Below, piece by piece: positions 14,673 to 20,693 of a stretch of DNA of 23,315 bases (position 1 is its first letter; each line of letters begins with the position of its first letter). A program made the translations under genes and the position numbers. Source of the DNA: a virus; the IMG/VR virus record IMGVR_UViG_3300034072_001035, positions 1 through 23,315 of that record. One strand, written 5' to 3'. The notes under the pieces were generated by a model. It was given only the letters and a program-made list of their open reading frames with translations. It had not been told where the DNA came from and did no database searches.

Positions 14673-15239
14673 ATGGCACTGATCGACCGGGTCAAGGAAC
14701 GCACGGGCAGCGACCTTTCCGATACCGAGCTGCAAGCGATGATCGACGGCATTGCCGACGAGATGGAGCTGCGGTTCGGTCCGGCAGGGCCGGTGCTGGT
14801 GCTGTCCGGCGACCCGGCCGATCCGGCGACGCAATATCGCCGCACGCTGCGCCTGGTGCGCGCGATCGACACCACCGCGGATATCGAGATCGTCGAGATC
14901 GATCCCGGCAACAGCGGTGATGCCAGCGCCCGCGTGACGCTGGCTGCGGACGATTATCGGGTGCTCGATGGCGGGCGCACGCTGCAGCGCCTGATCAGCG
15001 GCACGAACGGGCGCGAGTTCTGGGCGCCGATGGTCGAGCTTACCTACACGCCCAAGGGCGAGCAGGCGGCGCGCGACGAGGCGACGATCCAGCTGATGCA
15101 GCTGCAGCTTTCCTATCGCGGTGGCCTGAAGTCCGAACGGGCGGGTGACTACAGCTTCACCCTTTCCGGCGACATGGGTGCAGACCGCGAGAGGATCTTC
15201 GAAGGGCTCGCGCAGCGGCGCGGGATGGTGATGGCATGA
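14673..15239 (+). CDS. Head-tail connector (adaptor) protein, gp6-like
   Basis: 188 aa. The N-terminal helix (ALIDRVKERTGSDLSDTEL) followed by an acidic second helix (QAMIDGIADEMELRFG) and then a strand domain (VTLAADDYRVLDGGRTLQRL) matches the phage head-tail adaptor family (gp6/phiE125 gp8-like). It forms a ring under the portal and helps close the DNA-filled head. A C-terminal helix (EATIQLMQLQLSYRGG) and a short tail (YSFTLSGD) complete the family pattern. In most siphophages the head-closure gene follows at once; here about 2.3 kb of small genes comes between them. Confidence 0.75.
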   Translation: MALIDRVKERTGSDLSDTELQAMIDGIADEMELRFGPAGPVLVLSGDPADPATQYRRTLRLVRAIDTTADIEIVEIDPGNSGDASARVTLAADDYRVLDGGRTLQRLISGTNGREFWAPMVELTYTPKGEQAARDEATIQLMQLQLSYRGGLKSERAGDYSFTLSGDMGADRERIFEGLAQRRGMVMA

Positions 15240-15505
15240 TCCTCAAAGGTATCGGCAAGATCGATGGCGACGGATGGAAGGACACCACCCGAAAGGGCGA
15301 GGTGATTTTTGCGTACAAGCCGACGCTTCCAAAGCCCTATGCGGAAGGGCAGCACGAGCGTGTTGGCAACATCGGGTGGACCGCCAGCGAGAAGCAGTAC
15401 GACTTCGTGCCGGCATCGATCTGGGAAATCATCCGGCTGCTTCCTGCAATCCTGCGTGATGCGCACCATCGCCGCCGTTACTACGCTTTCAGGAAGCCTT
15501 GCTGA
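15236..15505 (+). CDS. Small hypothetical protein (accessory block)
   Basis: 89 aa, starting at an ATGA overlap with the connector gene. Not recognised. It starts with strands (ILKGIGKIDGDGWKD and RKGEVIFAYKPTLP), continues with a Trp-containing segment (VGNIGWTASEKQYDFVP) and ends in a basic helix (LRDAHHRRRYYAFRK). No Cys pair, membrane helix or catalytic motif is visible. It opens the run of accessory genes between connector and head closure. Confidence 0.6.
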   Translation: MILKGIGKIDGDGWKDTTRKGEVIFAYKPTLPKPYAEGQHERVGNIGWTASEKQYDFVPASIWEIIRLLPAILRDAHHRRRYYAFRKPC

Positions 15506-15765
15506 TGCGCGGCTTCTTTCCTCGCATCGCGCTGGCAGCAGCATTCGCCTTGGGCATGACGCCAACAGGCGCGCTGGCCGAAAAAGGGCTCGCCGTAGAG
15601 GTCGCGCCTCGTGCCACGACGCGCCGGCAGAAGGCGCGTCGGCTTGTGCATAGCGGGTGGCGGCGTCGGCGCAGCCGTGGCCCTGCCTCGCATCCGCGCC
15701 GCCGTTCGAACCGGCTGCATGTCAGTCGCCGCGTGCGCCGGCGCAATCGCAGGCGGGCGGCATGA
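15505..15765 (+). CDS. Possible secreted arginine-rich small protein
   Basis: 86 aa. The ATG at 15505 overlaps the previous stop (TGATG) and the TGA overlaps the next ATG (ATGA), so the frame fits the operon exactly. Residues 1-25 look like a Sec signal peptide (MRGFFPRIALAAAFALG, cleavage probably after ALA). The remaining 61 residues contain 22 arginines, in clusters such as WRRRRSR and VRRRNRRR. Arg-rich reading frames are often shadows in GC-rich DNA, and the overlapping +1 frame gives a hydrophobic Gly/Ala-rich sequence (GLCIAGGGVGAAVALP). A frameshifted membrane protein is therefore an alternative. The frame is visible; the product is uncertain. Confidence 0.45.
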   Translation: MRGFFPRIALAAAFALGMTPTGALAEKGLAVEVAPRATTRRQKARRLVHSGWRRRRSRGPASHPRRRSNRLHVSRRVRRRNRRRAA

Positions 15766-16040
15766 CGCGGGCTCGCTCTCCCAAGCTCGTGCGCAAGCAG
15801 CTGAAGGTGACGCCTGAACTTCAGGCGTTCGCCCAAGAGCACTATCCGATCCCGCAAGGTGCGAAAATCTGGCAGGCGTTCGGTTGGAGCGATGCCAAGG
15901 GCAACCGCCGCCGCATGCGCCTGTACTTCGACGATGGGCTGCAACTCGACGCCAGCTTTAGCGCGCCGATCGACGGCATGCAGGCGATCGGCAACTTCAG
16001 CCTGAAGTTCAACCTGGTCACCGAAAGGAAGGCAGCGTGA
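15762..16040 (+). CDS. Small hypothetical protein (accessory block)
   Basis: 92 aa starting at an ATGA overlap. A basic N-terminus (TRARSPKLVRKQLKV) leads into a compact mixed domain: helix TPELQAFAQEHY, then strands RMRLYFDDGLQLDASF and NFSLKFNLVTE. No family is recognised. An upstream in-frame GTG at 15657 would add a Pro/Ala-rich extension overlapping the previous gene; the shorter form fits the operon spacing better. Cytoplasmic by appearance. Confidence 0.6.
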   Translation: MTRARSPKLVRKQLKVTPELQAFAQEHYPIPQGAKIWQAFGWSDAKGNRRRMRLYFDDGLQLDASFSAPIDGMQAIGNFSLKFNLVTERKAA

Positions 16041-16252
16041 TCCTGACGCTCTTCCTCGTCTGGCTTGCTGGCCTGTGCATGGGGTTGCTGATGACCTGGC
16101 TGAAAGTGCGCAAGCCGATGGACCCGATCGGCCGGGCAATCACCCTGATGTTCGGCGTGGTCTTCTCGATCTTCTGGCCGGTGGTCGTTGTCTACTGCGT
16201 GGGCATGGGATGCTGGTGCCTTGCGCGTTGGCCAGAGGAGATCGAGCCGTGA
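16037..16252 (+). CDS. Two-span small membrane protein
   Basis: 71 aa starting at GTG 16037, which overlaps the previous stop (GTGA) and is preceded by GGAAGG. Two hydrophobic helices (ILTLFLVWLAGLCMGLLMTWL and ITLMFGVVFSIFWPVVVVYC) are joined by a basic loop (KVRKPMD), giving a hairpin with both ends probably in the periplasm. The C-terminus is short and acidic. The function is unknown. It is not next to the lysis genes, so I do not call it a holin, though an antiholin or superinfection-exclusion role is possible. Confidence 0.65.
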   Translation: MILTLFLVWLAGLCMGLLMTWLKVRKPMDPIGRAITLMFGVVFSIFWPVVVVYCVGMGCWCLARWPEEIEP

Positions 16253-16890
16253 GCCTGGCCGATCCCGTCAACGGGCCGATGCCAGGCCGGGTGCTGTGCA
16301 AGGATTGCGAGCACGTCAGCGGTGGCACGTGCGTGCGGCCGATCGGGCTGCACTTCGACGCCGGCATCAACGGCTTTCGCAAGCGGCTGCACGTGAGCGC
16401 GGCGCTGGAGCGCAGCAGGACCAGGACACTGACCAAGCGCGCCTGTTGCGGCCCGGATGGGCAGTTCTTTGAGCCCAAGGGTTCGCTCGATCCAATCGTG
16501 GCATTGGAAGCTGAGCCTAACGACAGTGAATTCGACATTCCGGCCGATCCAGTAGCCACCGTGATGGACGCGCTGTGGCACAACTCGCCCGAGGTCATTG
16601 CGTGGGCGCGGAAGTCACTAGCCATGGGAAGAGACCCGATCATGACCGACGAGCAGATCAAGCACATGGTCAATCGCTTCCTGAGCTGGAAGCTTCCTTC
16701 GGACTTTGCGCCTGACGGTGGGATCACTTTCCATCGCGGGCCCGTTCAGGGTGCGAGCAACTCGCCCGTCGGGACCAACCTCCTTTCCGCCGTCCAGGCC
16801 GAGGCGATGATCCGCCACATGCTCGTCGGCGTCCCGGAGCACCGCCAGCATGACACGATCGCGGACAGCGACGGGGGTGACGGAGCGTGA
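16249..16890 (+). CDS. Two-part hypothetical protein with Cys-rich N-terminus
   Basis: 213 aa from GTG 16249 (overlaps the previous stop; AGGAG at 16236-16240). The N-terminal part has a Cys cluster, C17-x2-C20-x7-C28, and a later CC pair (66-67), suggesting metal binding. The C-terminal part (from Met132, ATG 16642) begins MTDEQIKHMVNRFLSWKLP and continues with PDGGITFHRG and VGTNLLSAVQAEAMIRHML. I associate this segment with stand-alone small proteins in alphaproteobacterial phages, so the gene looks like a fusion, or it may make a second product from the internal ATG. The function of both parts is unknown. Confidence 0.6.
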   Translation: MSLADPVNGPMPGRVLCKDCEHVSGGTCVRPIGLHFDAGINGFRKRLHVSAALERSRTRTLTKRACCGPDGQFFEPKGSLDPIVALEAEPNDSEFDIPADPVATVMDALWHNSPEVIAWARKSLAMGRDPIMTDEQIKHMVNRFLSWKLPSDFAPDGGITFHRGPVQGASNSPVGTNLLSAVQAEAMIRHMLVGVPEHRQHDTIADSDGGDGA

Positions 16891-17030
16891 GCGCTGACAT
16901 GATCCTGCTGAGCCTGCTTGTGGCAGCTGCGCTGCTGCTGGCGCCGTTCACCTCGACCGGTCGTGGCGGACATAGACCGCAGGTTCCACCCGACTCTCCG
17001 AAATCACCGCCACCCCCGCAGAGGAAGTAG
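16887..17030 (+). CDS. 47-aa single-span proline-rich protein
   Basis: It starts at GTG 16887 (GTGA overlap, GGGGGTGA upstream); the ATG at 16899 is an alternative. A hydrophobic helix (MILLSLLVAAALLLAPF, residues 5-21) precedes a basic, proline-rich tail (RPQVPPDSPKSPPPPQRK). There is no lipobox cysteine, so it is not an outer-spanin copy, although the build is reminiscent of one. It was missed by a simple length cut-off but fits exactly between neighbours. Function unknown. Confidence 0.55.
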   Translation: MSADMILLSLLVAAALLLAPFTSTGRGGHRPQVPPDSPKSPPPPQRK

Positions 17031-17031
17031 C

Positions 17032-17337
17032 GTGAACCTCGCCAATGTTTCCCCGATGCTCCGCGCCCTGGTCGAGTGGCGCGACGATCTGGCCAAGGCG
17101 GCAGAAGCGCGCGGGGACGAGATGTTCATGGGCGTGCCTGATGCATGGTTCGAGGAGCCGCACTGGTTCTGCACCAAGGGCCATGTCTCTCGCGTCTACC
17201 TGCGATCGGAAAGCGGCTCGCGGTGCATGGCCTGCCATGAGGGAACCATTCTTGGCCCAAGGATGACCGAGGCGGACTTTGCACAGGTGCTTGGCGGGCT
17301 TGCGCTGAAGGTGGCGCAGGAAGGCTCGCTGTCATGA
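17032..17337 (+). CDS. Small hypothetical protein with zinc-ribbon-like cysteines
   Basis: 101 aa from GTG 17032, with GAGGAAG just upstream. Helix one (MLRALVEWRDDLAKAAEARG) is followed by a Cys/His set: C47 and H51 in WFCTKGHVSR, then C65-x2-C68-H69 in RCMACHEG. This spacing could hold one zinc ion. A last helix (EADFAQVLGGLALKVA) follows. Such small ribbon proteins often bind nucleic acid or act as adaptors, but no family is named here. The stop overlaps the next start (ATGA). Confidence 0.6.
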   Translation: MNLANVSPMLRALVEWRDDLAKAAEARGDEMFMGVPDAWFEEPHWFCTKGHVSRVYLRSESGSRCMACHEGTILGPRMTEADFAQVLGGLALKVAQEGSLS

Positions 17338-17537
17338 GCCGCGGGACAACCTTCGTCACACTCGACATGCACGAAGCGGCGCTGTGTGCCATGGCGTTGG
17401 CATACGAGCTGAAGGCGCTTCGCCAGATGGCGGCTCGGCAGCAGATAAGTCCTGACCTGCAGGCGGCGCTTGATCGTTCCGAGGCCCTTTACCAGCGGTT
17501 GGCCAAACGGCTCGCGTCGAAGGGGATCAAGGTATGA
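17334..17537 (+). CDS. Small helical hypothetical protein
   Basis: 67 aa from an ATGA overlap, with GGAAGG upstream. It is almost entirely helical (MHEAALCAMALAYELKALRQMAAR, here a single long helix, then LQAALDRSEALYQRLAKRLAS), suggesting a coiled-coil hairpin or dimer. No motif is recognised. It is the last gene of the accessory block; its stop overlaps the head-closure gene. Confidence 0.6.
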   Translation: MSRGTTFVTLDMHEAALCAMALAYELKALRQMAARQQISPDLQAALDRSEALYQRLAKRLASKGIKV

Positions 17538-17881
17538 TCTCCGGACGGCTGACCATGCGGGCGCAGATCGAGCGCGAGACGGCAACCGGCAGCGATGCCT
17601 GGGGCGGGCCGAACGCGGGCACGTTCGCGCCGCTGGGGAATCCGGTGGCGTGCTTTGTCTACTCGCAGCAAGCGAGCCAGCTGATCGACGGGCAGAAGCA
17701 GGCGCAGATTGAAGTGACGCGCGCATTGTTCGCGCTGGGCACGGACGTGCGGCCGGGCGACCGCCTGGCGAGCGTGACGGATCGCAAGGGCGTGGTGCTG
17801 CATGCCGGGCCGCTGAAGGTCGAAGGTCCGGTGCAGTTCAAGCATACGCACCTTGAAGCGACGTTGGAGAGGATCGGCTGA
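17534..17881 (+). CDS. Head closure (head-tail joining) protein
   Basis: 115 aa. The opening GRLTMRAQIERETATGSDAW resembles the start of SPP1 gp16/HK97 gp7-type head-closure proteins (PF05521), and the beta-barrel strands follow: CFVYSQQ, TRALFALGTDVRPGDRL, and a C-terminal HTHLEATLERIG strand typical of the family. It forms the stopper ring below the connector and docks the tail. It starts at an ATGA overlap and ends in a TGATG-like overlap with the next gene. Confidence 0.75.
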   Translation: MISGRLTMRAQIERETATGSDAWGGPNAGTFAPLGNPVACFVYSQQASQLIDGQKQAQIEVTRALFALGTDVRPGDRLASVTDRKGVVLHAGPLKVEGPVQFKHTHLEATLERIG

Positions 17882-18111
17882 TGTTCCGCTTCATCCGTTC
17901 ACTGTTCGCGTGGAAGGTCTGCGGCATCAAGGGATGCTGGCAGTATTCCGAGAACACGGTCACCGGCCAGCGTGCTGCCGATCTGGTTAGCAGCAGGCTT
18001 TATGGGCCGGTCGATTGGGCATGGCTGGATGCCGGGCGCGGCCATCCCCGGATCAATGGGCGGCCGGCGTGGCGCAGTGCCGAAGGTCAGATCAGCGGGA
18101 GGTACTGCTGA
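17881..18111 (+). CDS. Small hypothetical protein
   Basis: 76 aa; GGAGAGGA lies just before the ATG. Not recognised. It has a hydrophobic, basic N-terminus (MFRFIRSLFAWKVC) with four cysteines in all (KVCGIKGCW and the C-terminal residue among them), a Trp-rich middle (GPVDWAWLDAGRGHP) and a basic end. It separates the head closure and gp10-like genes, which are normally adjacent, so it is probably another accessory insertion. Confidence 0.55.
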   Translation: MFRFIRSLFAWKVCGIKGCWQYSENTVTGQRAADLVSSRLYGPVDWAWLDAGRGHPRINGRPAWRSAEGQISGRYC

Positions 18112-18713
18112 TGGCGCAAAGCTCTCTCCGCTGGAACGGCAAGGCCGTGAAGGCACGCATGCTTGCGGCGACGATCAGGGGCGTCAACGACACGATGGCG
18201 GCCGCGGCAAACCATGCCAAGGCGAACCACGACTGGGACAATGACACCGGCAACCTTAACCGCGGCATCGTGATCCTGGGCAACGCTGCGCCCGACGAGA
18301 AGGGTGTGAGCGGCACCTGGGGCGTGGTCGACGTGGAGTATGCGCTGATCCACGAGCTGGGCGGCGTGATCGAGCCGAAGAATTCCAAGTTCCTGGCAAT
18401 TCCGGTGACAGACCTTGCGCGCAAGGCAGGGTCACCGCGCAACCTGGTTGGCCTTGCCTATGTGCAGAGCATCAAGGGCCAGCCCATGCTGGTCGATGAT
18501 GAAAGCGGCGAGGTCCACTACATCCTCAAGCGCAGCGTGACGATCCCGGCGCGGCCATACCTGCGCCCGGCAGCCGATGCGAAGTACCCCGAGCTGGGGG
18601 CAAATATCCGCAAGGCCTGGGACAGGCTGAAGCCGGGTGAAGCTGGCGGTGCGCCCAGCGGCTCGCCTGGTAGTTCGGGGGGCGGATCGGCGGGAGGTGA
18701 CGGCGATGCCTGA
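18111..18713 (+). CDS. HK97 gp10-like tail completion protein
   Basis: 200 aa, GGGAGG at 18097-18102. The family pattern is visible: an N-terminal helix (ATIRGVNDTMAAAANHAKA), DTGNLNRGIVI, a beta stretch with VVDVEYALIHELGG (the conserved Y-A-x-x-x-E-x-G element) and the C-terminal PARPYLRPAAD, characteristic of HK97 gp10-like proteins. These sit between head closure and tail terminator and are needed for head-tail joining. The last 25 residues are Gly/Ser-rich and disordered. The stop overlaps the next gene by 8 bases. Confidence 0.82.
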   Translation: MAQSSLRWNGKAVKARMLAATIRGVNDTMAAAANHAKANHDWDNDTGNLNRGIVILGNAAPDEKGVSGTWGVVDVEYALIHELGGVIEPKNSKFLAIPVTDLARKAGSPRNLVGLAYVQSIKGQPMLVDDESGEVHYILKRSVTIPARPYLRPAADAKYPELGANIRKAWDRLKPGEAGGAPSGSPGSSGGGSAGGDGDA

Positions 18714-19137
18714 CGTTCCTGCCGATCCGATTGGCGCGATCGTGGCGATCCTGCTGGCCGATGCCGACGTGGCGGCGCGGGTTGGCACGCGCGGGTTCGG
18801 TGGCGAGCTGCCTGCGGCCGAGACCGATGACATGCCGCGCGATGCCTTCGTGGTGAAGGCGTCGGGCGGCGCTGCCGTGAACGGGCGCGGCTTTGCCGAG
18901 TACGATACCCAGCGGGTGGACCTGTACGCTTTCGGAAAGACGCCAGCGCTGGCCGCATCGCTGGCCGATCTGTGTGCGCTGAAGCTGCGGCGGGCGCGGT
19001 CACAGGTGGCGGATGGCACGTTCGTTCACTGGATTCAGAGCGCCGGGGGATTTTCGAGTGGGCGGGAGCCGGTGACCGATTGGCCTCGCGCGTGGCGATC
19101 GTTCCAGATCCAGTACGCGCTGGTCAAAGTAAGCTGA
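18706..19137 (+). CDS. Tail terminator-like protein (DUF3168/gp11-like)
   Basis: 143 aa from ATG 18706, with GGGAGG upstream; the longer upstream frame overlaps the gp10-like gene and is rejected. DPIGAIVAILLADADVAARVG is the typical first helix, FVVKASGGAAV a strand, TQRVDLYAFGKTPALAASLAD the characteristic strand-turn-helix, and a final strand FQIQYALVKV closes the fold. This pattern, in this position, matches tail-terminator/tail-completion proteins that cap the tail tube and meet the head-closure ring. Confidence 0.75.
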   Translation: MPDVPADPIGAIVAILLADADVAARVGTRGFGGELPAAETDDMPRDAFVVKASGGAAVNGRGFAEYDTQRVDLYAFGKTPALAASLADLCALKLRRARSQVADGTFVHWIQSAGGFSSGREPVTDWPRAWRSFQIQYALVKVS

Positions 19138-19150
19138 AGAGGAGGTTTAG

Positions 19151-19747
19151 ATGGAACCGTATGAAATCGTAGGACAGCCGTTGACGCTGTGGCTGGCTCC
19201 GGTCGGGACGGCGTTCCCGGATATCGATGCAGCGCCGGGCAGCCCGTGGGTGCTGGTTGGCACCAGCGGCGACCGCAGCGAGACCGAGGAAGGCGTGACG
19301 GTGACGCACAGCCAGACGCTCAACAAGGTTCGCGCAGGTGGCTCGGTCGGCGCGGTCAAGGTATTCCGGCCTGAAGAAGACCTGATGTTCCGCGTGACGC
19401 TGATGGATGTCAGCCTGGAGCAGTACAAGCTGGCGGTGAACGGCAATGCGCTGACCACCGTGGCGGCGGGCTCGGGTACGCCGGGCACCAAGTCCATGGG
19501 ATTGAGCCGCGGCAAGGACGTGACGCTCTATGCGCTGATCGCACGCGGCGTTTCGCCATATGACCCAACTTTTGCCGCGCAGTATCAAGTGCCGCGCTGC
19601 TACGTTTCTGGCAGCCCGGCGATCGCCTACCGGAAGGGCCAGCCTGCCGGCATCGAGCTGACGTTCGAGGCGCTGGAAGACCTGGAAGCGGTGACCGAGG
19701 ACGAGCGCTTCGGCAGCCTGATCGCGCAGCACCAGGCGGCGCTCTGA
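19151..19747 (+). CDS. Major tail tube protein
   Basis: 198 aa with a strong ribosome site (AGAGGAGG ending 5 bases before the ATG). It is beta-rich: PLTLWLAPVGTAFP, WVLVGTSGDRSETEEGVTV, VFRPEEDLMFRVTLMDVSLEQY, and a C-terminal IELTFEALEDLEAV. The order strand, EEGVTV, then DLMFRVTLMDVSLEQY helix is usual for siphophage tube proteins that stack as hexamers to make the tail. Its position after the terminator gene and before the tail chaperone and tape measure supports this. A 161-base gap with hairpins and the third operator copy follows it. Confidence 0.82.
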   Translation: MEPYEIVGQPLTLWLAPVGTAFPDIDAAPGSPWVLVGTSGDRSETEEGVTVTHSQTLNKVRAGGSVGAVKVFRPEEDLMFRVTLMDVSLEQYKLAVNGNALTTVAAGSGTPGTKSMGLSRGKDVTLYALIARGVSPYDPTFAAQYQVPRCYVSGSPAIAYRKGQPAGIELTFEALEDLEAVTEDERFGSLIAQHQAAL

Positions 19748-19756
19748 CGAGCATCC

Positions 19757-19783
19757 CAGCGGCGGCGTTGCGCGACGCCGCTG
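19757..19783 (+). repeat. Inverted repeat after tail tube gene
   Basis: CAGCGGCG (19757-19764) and CGCCGCTG (19776-19783) are perfect 8-bp arms with an 11-base loop, ten bases after the tail tube stop. It may cooperate with the hairpin at 19800-19827 in ending transcription or in protecting the 3' end of an abundant mRNA. Confidence 0.45.
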
Positions 19784-19799
19784 CATGACATAAGAGGCT

Positions 19800-19827
19800 G
19801 GAAGGCGCACCGAATGCAGCGCCTTCC
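19800..19827 (+). terminator. Terminator-like hairpin before tail chaperone operon
   Basis: GGAAGGCGC (19800-19808) and GCGCCTTCC (19819-19827) are perfect 9-bp arms with a 10-base loop, followed by a pyrimidine run (CGTCTCTC) rather than a pure T-run. It lies between the tail tube gene and the third operator copy, where one transcription unit would end and the next begin. Function is predicted from structure. Confidence 0.5.
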
Positions 19828-19853
19828 CGTCTCTCTGCAATCTCACATGTCGC

Positions 19854-19874
19854 CACGGACAGGTGTCCGGGGCG
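19854..19874 (+). promoter_or_regulatory. Late-operon operator candidate, copy 3 (before tail chaperone)
   Basis: The 21 bases are identical to the copies at 4327-4347 and 12077-12097; the dyad is at 19856-19869. Its centre lies about 46 bases before the tail chaperone ATG, nearly the same distance as copy 1 to the endolysin ATG. It follows the hairpin at 19800-19827. Together the three copies mark lysis, head and tail units. Confidence 0.6.
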
Positions 19875-19908
19875 CAGCTGGCGTTGGCGCGCGGGCATAT
19901 CGGCCTGC

Positions 19909-20436
19909 ATGGACAAGCCCGAAACCCCTGCACCAGCGCAAGCAACCGGCAGCGCCGATGGGCCGCTGCTCGATCTCACCACGCTGATCACCAGGCCGAC
20001 GATCAAAGTCGACGGCGAGATCTTCGAGATCCTTTCTCCCGATGAAGTTTCGATCACCGACAGTCACCGGTTCGGGATGTGGGGCCGGCGCATTCACGCC
20101 CTCAACGACATGGAGGGTGAGGAAGCAGAGAAGGAACTCACCGCACTGGTGAGCATGGTCGCGCGCAAAGCGGCAGTGGGGATGCCCGACGAAGTCTTCG
20201 CCAAGCTACCCGGTGCGCATCGGCAGGCGATCAGCGATGTTTTTACCGGGCTCTTGCTGCGCAATCGTCTCGGCGTGGCAGGAGCGATCGCGAAGGCGGC
20301 GGGCCTGGGGACGACGGAGACCAGCGAAAGCCTGCCGACTGGGGAGAGACCATCCCGCGCCTCGTCCGCTTCTTTGGCGGGGACCCGCGATGGTGGCTGG
20401 ATGAAGCCCCTGCGGCGCTGGTTCGGGCGTTCATGA
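19909..20436 (+). CDS. Tail assembly chaperone G
   Basis: 175 aa; the ATG at 19909 has no clear Shine-Dalgarno. The N-terminal domain (PTIKVDGEIFEILSPDEVSI) and following helices (EKELTALVSMVARKAAVGMP, then FAKLPGAHRQAISDVFTGLLL) fit the small chaperone lying between tube and tape measure genes in siphophages. It coats the tape measure protein during tail assembly. From about residue 138 the frame becomes Ser/Arg-rich and shadow-like (ERPSRASSASLAGTRDGG), while the -1 frame becomes clearly protein-like. This is the lambda G/G-T situation, in which some ribosomes slip back one base. Whether the 175-aa form or the fusion is dominant cannot be told. Confidence 0.75.
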   Translation: MDKPETPAPAQATGSADGPLLDLTTLITRPTIKVDGEIFEILSPDEVSITDSHRFGMWGRRIHALNDMEGEEAEKELTALVSMVARKAAVGMPDEVFAKLPGAHRQAISDVFTGLLLRNRLGVAGAIAKAAGLGTTETSESLPTGERPSRASSASLAGTRDGGWMKPLRRWFGRS

Positions 20437-20693
20437 CAATGTTGCCGCGCCTTCAGGCGGAAGAGCAGCTGGACGCGATCCGCGCGGGCGGACTGGCGTT
20501 CGGCGGCTATAAGCCCGAGGTGTCGCGTGAAATGCTGGCCCGGCTGCACAAGGCGGCAAACGGCCATGAGCGGCGTCCGCGTGCGCGCAAGCCCAAGCCT
20601 GCCATGCTCGGATCGATGGGCATCGGCATGAAGCTGGTGCCGATCAAAAGCGCCGGCTCGGAAGCTTCTCATGGGCAGGTGAGCCATGGCTGA
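20310..20693 (+). CDS. T domain of G-T chaperone, probably made by -1 frameshift
   Basis: In the -1 frame the sequence is open across the end of G and reads ADWGETIPRLVRFFGGDP and RWWLDEAPAALVRAFMTML before it reaches the only ATG (20433). That Trp-rich stretch is far more protein-like than the overlapping G frame, so the ORF probably continues from G. A possible slip point is GGGG at 20307-20310 (CTG GGG ACG), where Gly-tRNA can re-pair; no classic X XXY YYZ heptamer is visible. A slip there gives a 261-aa fusion. The C-terminal end is basic (RRPRARKPKPA). A separate gene starting at 20433 (ATGA overlap with the G stop, 86 aa) is the alternative. The stop overlaps the tape measure start. Confidence 0.65.
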   Translation, partial: DDGDQRKPADWGETIPRLVRFFGGDPRWWLDEAPAALVRAFMTMLPRLQAEEQLDAIRAGGLAFGGYKPEVSREMLARLHKAANGHERRPRARKPKPAMLGSMGIGMKLVPIKSAGSEASHGQVSHG

